From a virus: a DNA stretch of 64,000 nucleotides. The notes beneath the pieces were generated by a model. That model saw only the letters and a list, made by a program, of their open reading frames with translations, searched no databases and was not told the DNA's origin. The stretch lies in IMG/VR virus record IMGVR_UViG_3300030202_002773, positions 17,846 through 81,845 of that record; one strand, 5' to 3'. The position numbers and the translations under genes are program-made. Below are positions 52,889 through 60,050 of this stretch, piece after piece (positions within the stretch are counted from its first letter, which is position 1; each line of letters opens with the position of its first letter).

Positions 52889-52921
52889 TTTGGATTTATA
52901 AAAAAATAGTTTATATATTTG
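52889..52921 (+). promoter_or_regulatory. Near-consensus Bacteroidota promoter for the late block
   Basis: TTTG (52889-52892) and TATATTTG (52914-52921) match the -33 TTTG and -7 TAnnTTTG boxes with 21 bases between them, the normal spacing for the Bacteroidota housekeeping sigma factor. Transcription would begin about 10 bases before the GroES-like start codon. It drives the late block starting with that gene, apparently with host polymerase. Confidence 0.75.
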
Positions 52922-52939
52922 TAAAAAAATATATAGACT

Positions 52940-53209
52940 ATGAAATTTAAACCAAGCGGATCGTGGGTTGTCCTTCCAGACCCAGTAATTACAGAAACAG
53001 AATCAGGAATTATACTAGATGAAAAAACTGCTTTAGAAAACTCTAAGAGATCTAATGTATTAGAGGCATTAGCAGTTGGCCCTACTTGTCACTTTGTAGA
53101 AAAAGGAGATACTGTTATGGTAGATCCCAGATCAGAAGCTGCAAGAACAGAAATTGACGGACAAACTTATCTAATTATTTCAGAACATCAAATACTAGGA
53201 AAGTGGTAA
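52940..53209 (+). CDS. GroES-like co-chaperonin
   Basis: The protein has 89 residues, close to bacterial GroES (about 95). The order of elements fits: 'GSWVVLPDPVITETESGIIL' (the V-L-P-D-P strand and the mobile-loop S-G-I-I-L motif that binds GroEL), 'VLEALAVGPTCHFVEKGDTV' (xVxAVGPG...VxxGDxV), 'TYLIISEHQILG' (Y.ii.E.dIlG). It would cap host GroEL and alter its chamber to fold phage proteins, as T4 gp31 does. No GroEL gene is in the window. It is the first gene after the late promoter, so it is made before or with capsid proteins. Confidence 0.85.
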   Translation: MKFKPSGSWVVLPDPVITETESGIILDEKTALENSKRSNVLEALAVGPTCHFVEKGDTVMVDPRSEAARTEIDGQTYLIISEHQILGKW

Positions 53210-53448
53210 ACGGATCTGTAACTATATCTATTGAAGATTTTCAAAGTTTATTAGATGCTAAAGTTAAAGCTGAAGAAGTAAAAGAAGCAACTAAATTAGC
53301 AGCTAAAGAACTTCAAGTATTTTTATCGTATTTATGCGATAAGGGAGATATATCTAACTATATTGAAGAATTTAATAGACAATCTAAAACATCTACTATT
53401 GTTATAACTAGTGGTAGAGCTCAAATAAAATTTAATGATGCTAAATAA
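53203..53448 (+). CDS. Small late-block protein, 81 aa (GTG start)
   Basis: It starts with GTG inside the last codons of the GroES-like gene (7-bp overlap). It begins 'VNGSVTISIEDFQSLLDAKV' and has an Ala/Lys-rich helix in the middle and a beta end (TIVITSGRAQIKF). No family is recognised. Confidence 0.5.
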   Translation: MVNGSVTISIEDFQSLLDAKVKAEEVKEATKLAAKELQVFLSYLCDKGDISNYIEEFNRQSKTSTIVITSGRAQIKFNDAK

Positions 53449-53602
53449 ACTATTAAGAAAATATAAGTTTTTACATTATTTAGGGATACATAACAAAGAA
53501 TGTAAAAGAAGACTATTTACAACTAAAAGTAAATATATATGTCTGCGGACAGGAACCAAAATAAAAATATTAGACAATGAAAAAAAAGAAAATAACAGTT
53601 AA
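53438..53602 (+). CDS. Small basic protein, 54 aa
   Basis: The sequence opens MLNKLLRKYKFLHYLGIHNK, with CKRRLFTTKSKYICLRTGTK in the middle. It is very basic and may bind nucleic acid. It overlaps its neighbours by 11 and 26 bp, as other small genes here do. Support is from position only. Confidence 0.4.
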   Translation: MLNKLLRKYKFLHYLGIHNKECKRRLFTTKSKYICLRTGTKIKILDNEKKENNS

Positions 53603-53909
53603 TATAAGTTCTACATATAAGTATATTCAACTGTGGAATGGAATATTTAAATTAACAGAAAAAGAATTAAGTATTTTATCTGCATTTATAGATGTAAATG
53701 ATATTACAAAAGAAGTAAATTTATGTAGTGTTAAAAATAAAAAAGAAGTATCAAGGATAGTAGGAATAAAAGATTATAATACTTTAAATAATTATGTTAA
53801 AAATTTTAAAGATAAAGGAGTAATGTTAAAAAAGAATAACACTTATAAATTAAATCCTTTTTTATATCCAGATACAGACATGGTAGAAATAACTATAAAT
53901 AAAAAGTAA
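53577..53909 (+). CDS. Winged-helix-like DNA-binding protein, 110 aa
   Basis: Residues about 22-95 read like a winged helix: 'KLTEKELSILSAFIDV', then 'KKEVSRIVGIKDYNTLNNYV' (helix-turn-recognition helix) and 'NFKDKGVMLKKNNTYKLNPF' (wing). It lies early in the late block, where a regulator is plausible. Which target it binds is unknown. Confidence 0.6.
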   Translation: MKKKKITVNISSTYKYIQLWNGIFKLTEKELSILSAFIDVNDITKEVNLCSVKNKKEVSRIVGIKDYNTLNNYVKNFKDKGVMLKKNNTYKLNPFLYPDTDMVEITINKK

Positions 53910-54040
53910 TGTTTTTTGGACTAGTCATGACTTTTTTTGAAGCAGATCCTTACGTTATAATTATAATTCAAGATAAAAACGGTAAATTAGTAAATATAAA
54001 AGTAGAAAACAATGAGCAAGATATATCCATCAGTATTTAA
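53909..54040 (+). CDS. Tiny protein, 43 aa
   Basis: It begins MFFGLVMTFFEADPYVIIII and ends in a charged tail. It starts in a TAATG overlap with the winged-helix gene and ends 29 bp inside the next one. A start at the second Met is possible. It may be membrane-associated. Confidence 0.35.
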   Translation: MFFGLVMTFFEADPYVIIIIQDKNGKLVNIKVENNEQDISISI

Positions 54041-54269
54041 AATGATAAGTAATTTTTCTAAAGAGTTAGGAACACACTTACTTAATGGTGCAGAAAATGT
54101 ATCAGAAAAAGATTACAAAGAAAGATTAGAAACATGTTTAATTTGCCCATCTTTAAAAAGAGATGCTATGAGATGTACTACGTGTGGGTGTAAACTAGAA
54201 CAAAAAGCAAAATGGAAAACTTCTGACTGTCCTGAAAAAAAATGGAAGCCTCAGTATGAAAAAAAATAA
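54012..54269 (+). CDS. Small zinc-binding protein, 85 aa
   Basis: The Cys pattern is 'CLICPSLKRD...CTTCGCKLEQKAKW...CPEKKW' over residues about 38-80. This is the CxxC...CxxCGC...CP..kW zinc module common in small proteins of many large phages. The first 35 residues are helical. Its function is unknown; it may bind protein or nucleic acid. Confidence 0.7.
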   Translation: MSKIYPSVFKMISNFSKELGTHLLNGAENVSEKDYKERLETCLICPSLKRDAMRCTTCGCKLEQKAKWKTSDCPEKKWKPQYEKK

Positions 54270-54477
54270 AAAAGAGATTATATATAGTTTAGCTAATAAA
54301 TATGATTTACCTTTGAAAAAAATAGAAGAAATTGTTAACTATCAATTTAAATATACAGCTAAAGTTATGAAAGAGGGTAAATTTGAAATTATACGTCTCC
54401 CATATTTTGGTAAATTCTCTGTAAATTCTAGTAGAGTAAAACATATAAACAAATTAAAAGATGAGTCTAAAGGATGA
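54256..54477 (+). CDS. IHF/HU-like DNA-bending protein, short form
   Basis: The protein has 73 residues (family about 90-100). 'MKKNKKEIIYSLANKYDLPL' and 'IVNYQFKYTAKVMKEGKFEI' match the helix-turn-helix dimer body of HU/IHF, and 'IRLPYFGKFSV' matches the I.GFG.F strand that begins the DNA arms. The arm itself looks shortened. A gene for an IHF-like subunit beside the structural genes is typical of crAss-like phages. It may organise DNA for packaging or late transcription. Confidence 0.75.
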   Translation: MKKNKKEIIYSLANKYDLPLKKIEEIVNYQFKYTAKVMKEGKFEIIRLPYFGKFSVNSSRVKHINKLKDESKG

Positions 54478-54982
54478 TTTAATATATATAGATGATGATA
54501 AAGCTATACCTAGTGTATATGCACTATCTATACCAGAATTTAAAAAATTAAATACAGATGAACTTTCATTTGTATATTTTATGATAGATCATAGATCTCC
54601 TTTTTCAGTTTATGAATTAAATCAGCGTCAAATTGAAGTAAAAAATAATATATTTGGAGAAAAAAAGAAATGGACTCCTTCTGCAGAAGTATTAGGGGCA
54701 TGTGATAAATATGAAAAATTAATAGAAACTTCAGCAGTAAGATTATTAAAGGCTGCTAGAGAATCTATAATAAAATTAGAAAAATATTTTAGAGATATAG
54801 ATTTACATTTAATGGATGATAATGGTAAGCCTATATTTCATGCAAAAGATTTAATAGCTAATCTATCTAATATGGGTAAAGTTGTAGATGGATTAACTAG
54901 GTTAGAAGATATAGTTAAAAAAGAAGAACAGGCCGCTAATTCAAATAGAGGTGGAGTTGAAGTAAATAAATACAGTATGTAA
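54461..54982 (+). CDS. Probable small terminase subunit
   Basis: The protein has 173 residues and is helical. Segments 'HRSPFSVYELNQRQIEVKNN', 'AVRLLKAARESIIKLEKYFR', 'AKDLIANLSNMGKVVDGLTR' and 'EDIVKKEEQAANSNRGG' match the style of small terminase-like proteins that precede the large terminase in Bacteroidota podoviruses. It lies one gene before the large terminase. An HTH is not obvious, so the call rests on context and pattern. Confidence 0.5.
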   Translation: MSLKDDLIYIDDDKAIPSVYALSIPEFKKLNTDELSFVYFMIDHRSPFSVYELNQRQIEVKNNIFGEKKKWTPSAEVLGACDKYEKLIETSAVRLLKAARESIIKLEKYFRDIDLHLMDDNGKPIFHAKDLIANLSNMGKVVDGLTRLEDIVKKEEQAANSNRGGVEVNKYSM

Positions 54983-55257
54983 TGGATTTTTTAGAAGATT
55001 ATCAAATATATGATGAAGCAATGCAAAATGCTTATGCTATTATTACTAGGAGAAAAACTTTAGATGACATTTATAATGATTTTGAAAAAGAAGGTAAATT
55101 TGATAAATTTTATTTACCTTTTGATCCTATTAATGAGGATGGAAGATCTGCAGATATAATAGATATGGTAATAGACTATTATACAGGAACAGAAGAATAT
55201 GAAAAATGTGCAGAACTTTTAAAAATTAAAGATAAATGTCAAAGTTTAGAGATATAA
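54982..55257 (+). CDS. Small late protein, 91 aa
   Basis: The protein is acidic and Tyr-rich, e.g. 'MDFLEDYQIYDEAMQNAYAI' and 'DIIDMVIDYYTGTEEYEKCA', with a helical repeat look. It starts in a TAATG overlap with the preceding gene and ends 22 bp inside the terminase gene. No family is recognised. Confidence 0.5.
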   Translation: MDFLEDYQIYDEAMQNAYAIITRRKTLDDIYNDFEKEGKFDKFYLPFDPINEDGRSADIIDMVIDYYTGTEEYEKCAELLKIKDKCQSLEI

Positions 55258-57206
55258 ATAGAATAAGACCAGCAGCACTTTCATTTTTAGAGCACGGATA
55301 CTATACAAGAGCACTTCCTGGAACTAAAGAATATTATGATTTTTGGGATGAAGAAAAAAAACGATGCCTTTATGGATATACAATAGATGAATTACATGTT
55401 ACTGGATTTCATTATTTTTATTTAAATTATTGTCCTATTGATAGGGCTATAGATGAAATATTACCAGATGGTACTACCCAATCTAGACGTGAAAGGTCTT
55501 TTCCAAGATTTTATGATGGAGATTGGGATTATTTTCAAGAAATAGACAAAGCTAGAGCAGATAATAAACATATGATTGTTCTTAAAGCGCGGAGAAAAGG
55601 ATATTCATACAAAGCAGGATCAATGCTTGCTCGTAACTACTTTTTTGTAAAAAATTCTAAAAACTTTGTATTTGCATCACAAAAAGAATACTTAATTGGA
55701 GATGGACTATTATCTAAAGCGTGGGAATTTCTATCTTTTATAGATGATCATACTGCATGGGCTCAACCTAGATTAAAAGATAGAGAAATGCATAAAATGT
55801 CTGGATATAAGAAAAAAGTAAATGGATTAGAGATAGAAATGGGTATGAAATCTCAAATTATGGGAGTAAGTCTTAAAGATGCGCCTGATAAAGTAAGGGG
55901 TAAGGCAGGAGAGTTAGTATTCTTTGAAGAAGCAGGTTCTTTCCCAGGATTATTAAAAGCTTGGGAGGTAACAATGCCAACAATGAGGCAAGGAGCAAAA
56001 ACATTAGGAATGATGATTGCATTTGGGACTGGAGGTACAGAAGGTGCTGATTTTGAAGCAATGGAAGAGATATTTTATAATCCTGCAGCATATGATTGTA
56101 TGGATTATGAAAATGTATGGGATGAAGGAGCTTTTGGTACTAGATGTGGGTATTTTATTCCTATACAAACTAATTTAGATGGGTTTATAGACGATCAAGG
56201 TAATTCTATAAAAGAAAAAGCTACAGAATACGAAAAAGAAATGAGAGAAAAGAAAAAAGGTGCTGCAGATGCTAAATCTTTAGATCAATATATAGCAGAG
56301 CATCCTTTTTCTCCTCAAGAAGCTACTTTACAAGTAACAGCTAATCTATTTGATGTAGCTTCTTTGCAAGAACAGTATAATATTGTTAAAGCTAGGGGTC
56401 TTCAGTCTATTGGTACAGTTGGAAGATTATATCACAACTCTAAAGGTGAAATAAAATTTACAATAGATGGAGATTTAAAACAGATAACAAAATTTCCTCA
56501 TAGAAAAGATGATGATAAAACAGGAGCTGTAGTTATATATGAAGCACCTTATAAAAATCAAAAACAACAAATTCCTTTAAATATGTATGTAATATGCCAT
56601 GACCCTTATGGACAAAATCAATCTGCAGATTCTACATCTTTAGGAGCAGCTTATGTACTAAAACGACCTAATAATTTATCTCATCCAGATGATATTATTG
56701 TAGCATCTTATGTAGGAAGACCTAAAACACAAGATGATTATAATAGAAATCTATTTTTACTAGCAGATTATTATGGATGTAAGATAGGATTTGAGAATGA
56801 TCGTGGTGAAGTTATAGCATACGCTAAAAGATATAGAAAGTTAAATAAATTACAGGAAGAGTTTGAAATGCTAGATAAAAGAGAACTTAGAAGTAAAACT
56901 GTAAAACGTCAATATGGTATGCATATGACAGATGCAAGAAAGCGTCAAGGTGAAATATATATAAGAGATTGGTTAAATACTGTTAGAAATACTGATGAAA
57001 ATGGAAAACAATTACTAAATTTGCATAAAATATATGATCCTGCATTATTAACAGAGTTAATTAAATTTAATCATACAGGTAACTTTGATAGAGTTATGGC
57101 GTTTATGATTGGAATGTACCACACAAGAGAATTATACAATGCAGAAGTTAAAGATATATTAGAAGACAGAGCTACAGATAAATGGTTCGATCAAAATTAT
57201 TATTAA
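55236..57206 (+). CDS. terL: Large terminase subunit
   Basis: The protein has 656 residues. The ATPase domain has a Walker A-like 'IVLKARRKGYSYKAGSM' (about 113-129) and Walker B with catalytic Glu 'LVFFEEAGSFPG' (about 225-236). The nuclease domain shows 'YVICHDPYGQNQSADSTSLG' (first Asp near 456) and 'GCKIGFENDRGEVIAYAKRY', the second acidic site. It packages concatemeric DNA through the portal and cuts it. Its start overlaps the preceding gene by 22 bp. Confidence 0.9.
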   Translation: MSKFRDINRIRPAALSFLEHGYYTRALPGTKEYYDFWDEEKKRCLYGYTIDELHVTGFHYFYLNYCPIDRAIDEILPDGTTQSRRERSFPRFYDGDWDYFQEIDKARADNKHMIVLKARRKGYSYKAGSMLARNYFFVKNSKNFVFASQKEYLIGDGLLSKAWEFLSFIDDHTAWAQPRLKDREMHKMSGYKKKVNGLEIEMGMKSQIMGVSLKDAPDKVRGKAGELVFFEEAGSFPGLLKAWEVTMPTMRQGAKTLGMMIAFGTGGTEGADFEAMEEIFYNPAAYDCMDYENVWDEGAFGTRCGYFIPIQTNLDGFIDDQGNSIKEKATEYEKEMREKKKGAADAKSLDQYIAEHPFSPQEATLQVTANLFDVASLQEQYNIVKARGLQSIGTVGRLYHNSKGEIKFTIDGDLKQITKFPHRKDDDKTGAVVIYEAPYKNQKQQIPLNMYVICHDPYGQNQSADSTSLGAAYVLKRPNNLSHPDDIIVASYVGRPKTQDDYNRNLFLLADYYGCKIGFENDRGEVIAYAKRYRKLNKLQEEFEMLDKRELRSKTVKRQYGMHMTDARKRQGEIYIRDWLNTVRNTDENGKQLLNLHKIYDPALLTELIKFNHTGNFDRVMAFMIGMYHTRELYNAEVKDILEDRATDKWFDQNYY

Positions 57207-57545
57207 ATGGAAAAATGTAAAGATAAAGAACCTTATAACCCTCTGCCGGAGTACTTAGCAATAGGACCATCAGACATTCATGGAGCAGGGATCCTAGCAC
57301 AAGAAGATATTCCGGGAGAGGTAGTTATAGGTATAACACATGTATATGATCCAAATTTTCAACATAATTATATTAGAACACCTTTAGGAGGATTTATAAA
57401 TCATTCTGATGTACCTAATTGTGAATTAATAGAAGACGAAGGAGATGATGATTATAAAAGATTAAAAACATTGAAAAAAATAGAGCAGGGAGAAGAATTA
57501 ACATTAAAGTATAGTTTATATGATATATGCGATTATCTTGAATGA
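57207..57545 (+). CDS. SET-domain protein (putative lysine methyltransferase)
   Basis: The protein has 112 residues, a minimal SET domain. The three hallmark blocks are present in order: 'SDIHGAGILAQEDIPGEVVI' (residues 22-41; the G-x-G strand and 'I..GE.V'), N65-H66-S67-x-x-P70-N71-C72 (the NHSCxPN-type S-adenosylmethionine site), and 'KIEQGEELTLKYSLYD' (91-106; GEELt.dY). There is no Cys-rich post-SET part. It starts directly after the large terminase stop and precedes the portal promoter. It may methylate a virion protein or a host protein. The fold assignment is firm; activity is not proven. Confidence 0.82.
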   Translation: MEKCKDKEPYNPLPEYLAIGPSDIHGAGILAQEDIPGEVVIGITHVYDPNFQHNYIRTPLGGFINHSDVPNCELIEDEGDDDYKRLKTLKKIEQGEELTLKYSLYDICDYLE

Positions 57546-57605
57546 TATATTTATAATGTATATCTATAAATATTTTAATGTAGAGTAAAGTAATAAAAAT
57601 TTAAT

Positions 57606-57613
57606 TAAATTTG
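57606..57613 (+). promoter_or_regulatory. -7 box TAAATTTG before the portal gene
   Basis: TAAATTTG matches TAnnTTTG and stands 7 bp before the portal ATG, so the message would have almost no leader if this start codon is used. A good -33 TTTG is missing. The 75-bp gap 57546-57620 holds no gene. Confidence 0.5.
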
Positions 57614-57620
57614 TCAGATT

Positions 57621-60050
57621 ATGGGGTATGATAAAATTCCTAGGCAGAAAATGCCTATTAGCAAAAAAACAAAAAAATGGGGAGAAGAATGTGTTGAAGC
57701 ATTTATAGATCTCTCTGATTCTGGTTCAGGATATTCACAAAGAAAAGATGAACTTAAGATATTATATGATTACTATAATGGTATAATTGATGAGGCGGAT
57801 TATAAATACGTATTGAAACCTTACGGGAAATCTCGTAAGAACTTTCCTTCAGAAATGCGTAATTACCCCATTATCAAACCCATAATTGATCTTCTTCTAG
57901 GGGAAAAATCTAAAAGACCTCTCAATTATACCGTTACAGTACAAAATTCAGATACAACATCTGTAAAAGAACAAGCTAAAAGTGAAGCAATCTTTATGAA
58001 TCTTCAAATGCATTTTATGCAAGCTATTCAAAATCAAGGTCAAGATATGGGGATGAGTCCAGAGCAGCAACAACAAGAAAACCCAATGCCTAAGCATATA
58101 GCGGAAATGTTTGAGACTAGTTATGTAGATCAAAGAGCTATTTTAGGACAAAAAGCTTTAAATTTTATTTTTCAAGATCAAGAAATATATGATAAAGTAC
58201 AAAAAGCATGGTTTCATTATTTAGTTAGTGGAGAAGCTTATACACATAGAGGAGTTAGAAATGGTGAACCTTTTTATGAAGTACTTAATCCAATAGATGT
58301 AGATTATGATTTAGATCCAGATTTAGAGTTTGTAGAAGATGGAGACTGGGCTTTAACTAGAAAATATGTACATGCATCTACTGTTATAGATCATTATTAT
58401 GATTCTTTATCTGAACAACAGGTGCTAGAACTTGAAGAACCTAGACATTCTGAAGCAGATGTTTCTTTTTTATATGCGCATTCGTCTAATAAAGATGCTA
58501 ATGCTTTTAGAAATAGATTAGTAGAAGTCATAAACGTTTATTGGAAATCTAGAAAAAGAATAGGATTTTTAACTTATTTAGATCCTCAAACTGGATCTAT
58601 AGAAGAACAAGAAGTTGCAGATGGATTTAGATTACCTAAAGAATTAAAAGAACAAGGAGCTACTCTTGAGTGGAAATGGGTTAATGAAGTGTGGGAAGGA
58701 ACAAGAATAGATGGTAGAGTATATATAAATATAAATCCTATATCAAATCAAAGACTATCTTTAGATAATCCTTCTAAATGTAAACTTCCTATTAATGGTA
58801 GAAGATACTCAGATATTAATTCTTCTAATATTTCACTAGTTAAACTTGGTATACCGTATCAATTAAATTACAATATTTATAAATATAGATTAGAATTATC
58901 TATTGCAAAATCAAAAGATATTATTGCTCAATTTGATATTAACATGATTCCTAAAAAATGGGATATGGATAAATTTATGCATTATGTTGAAGGAACAGGA
59001 ATTGCTTGGGTAGATTATAATAAAGAAGGTATTCAATTAAATCCTCAACATCAAGCTGTAATGGATATGTCTATTAAAACTATTCAACAATATGTTGCTT
59101 TATTAGAATCTATTTTAGTAGAATGGGAAAAGATATCAGGAGTAAGTAGACAAAGACAAGGTGAAATTGGAGCTTACGAAGGTAAAGCATCTTCTCAACA
59201 AGCTATCTTACAATCATCACATATTACTGAAGATTTGTTTAGAAAATTTGAAAGAATGGAACAAAGAGACTTTCAAGCATTATTAGATTATTCTAAAGAA
59301 GCATGGTTAACTGGTAAAAGAGGAACATATGTAATGCCTGACGGTACAACTGATTTTTTAGATATAGATAGTATGGGACATATGGAAACTAACTATGGAA
59401 TATTTGTTTCTGATGCTGGTAAAGATGCAGAAAAACTACAAAATATTAAAGGATTAACTCAAGCTATGATGCAAAACGGTGCTAAACCTGGAGACATAGC
59501 AGAAATGTTAGATTCAGATAGTTTTACAGAAATTAAAAAGAATCTTAAAAAAGCTGATAAAGCTTCTGCTGAATTAGAACAAGCTCAACAACAAGCTCAA
59601 GCTGAAGCTCAACAACAAATGCAACAGATGGAAGCTATGAAATTAGAAGCACAAAATATTGAAAATGAAAAAGAAAGACAAAAAGATATTGAAATAGCTT
59701 TAATTAATGCTGAATCTAAACAGCAAGCATCAACAGGTACTGAATCTTTACAACTACAAAAAATGATTCAAGATTTTGAACTTAAAGATAAAGAGTTAGA
59801 ACTTAAGGAAAGAGAATTAATAGAAAGATCTAGAGGTGATCAATCTAAAGAGCAAATAAGTAGAGAGGCAAACGAAATATCTAGAGAAGCAAATGAAATG
59901 AAAAGAGCTAGTGATATAGAAAGTAATGCATCTAAAAGAGAAGGTGAATATATTAAAAGGGATACAGCAAATAGGGATATTAGAGCAAAAAAAGATATAG
60001 CAGATAAACAAGCAAAAGCAAAATCTAAAGATGCCAACAAATCAAATTAG
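57621..60050 (+). CDS. Portal protein
   Basis: The protein has 809 residues. The portal-type core includes 'NYPIIKPIIDLLLGEKSKRP', 'YLVSGEAYTHRGVRNGEPFY' (in pieces), 'NPIDVDYDLDPDLEFVEDGD' and 'LYKYRLELS'-like helices. 'VSRQRQGEIGAYEGKASSQQ' resembles the loop before the tunnel helix. The last about 180 residues are a Gln/Glu/Lys-rich coiled coil. Twelve copies should form the DNA gate. Start alternatives: Met at 57651 if the box at 57606 is a real -7 element. It overlaps the next gene by 20 bp. Confidence 0.85.
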   Translation: MGYDKIPRQKMPISKKTKKWGEECVEAFIDLSDSGSGYSQRKDELKILYDYYNGIIDEADYKYVLKPYGKSRKNFPSEMRNYPIIKPIIDLLLGEKSKRPLNYTVTVQNSDTTSVKEQAKSEAIFMNLQMHFMQAIQNQGQDMGMSPEQQQQENPMPKHIAEMFETSYVDQRAILGQKALNFIFQDQEIYDKVQKAWFHYLVSGEAYTHRGVRNGEPFYEVLNPIDVDYDLDPDLEFVEDGDWALTRKYVHASTVIDHYYDSLSEQQVLELEEPRHSEADVSFLYAHSSNKDANAFRNRLVEVINVYWKSRKRIGFLTYLDPQTGSIEEQEVADGFRLPKELKEQGATLEWKWVNEVWEGTRIDGRVYININPISNQRLSLDNPSKCKLPINGRRYSDINSSNISLVKLGIPYQLNYNIYKYRLELSIAKSKDIIAQFDINMIPKKWDMDKFMHYVEGTGIAWVDYNKEGIQLNPQHQAVMDMSIKTIQQYVALLESILVEWEKISGVSRQRQGEIGAYEGKASSQQAILQSSHITEDLFRKFERMEQRDFQALLDYSKEAWLTGKRGTYVMPDGTTDFLDIDSMGHMETNYGIFVSDAGKDAEKLQNIKGLTQAMMQNGAKPGDIAEMLDSDSFTEIKKNLKKADKASAELEQAQQQAQAEAQQQMQQMEAMKLEAQNIENEKERQKDIEIALINAESKQQASTGTESLQLQKMIQDFELKDKELELKERELIERSRGDQSKEQISREANEISREANEMKRASDIESNASKREGEYIKRDTANRDIRAKKDIADKQAKAKSKDANKSN

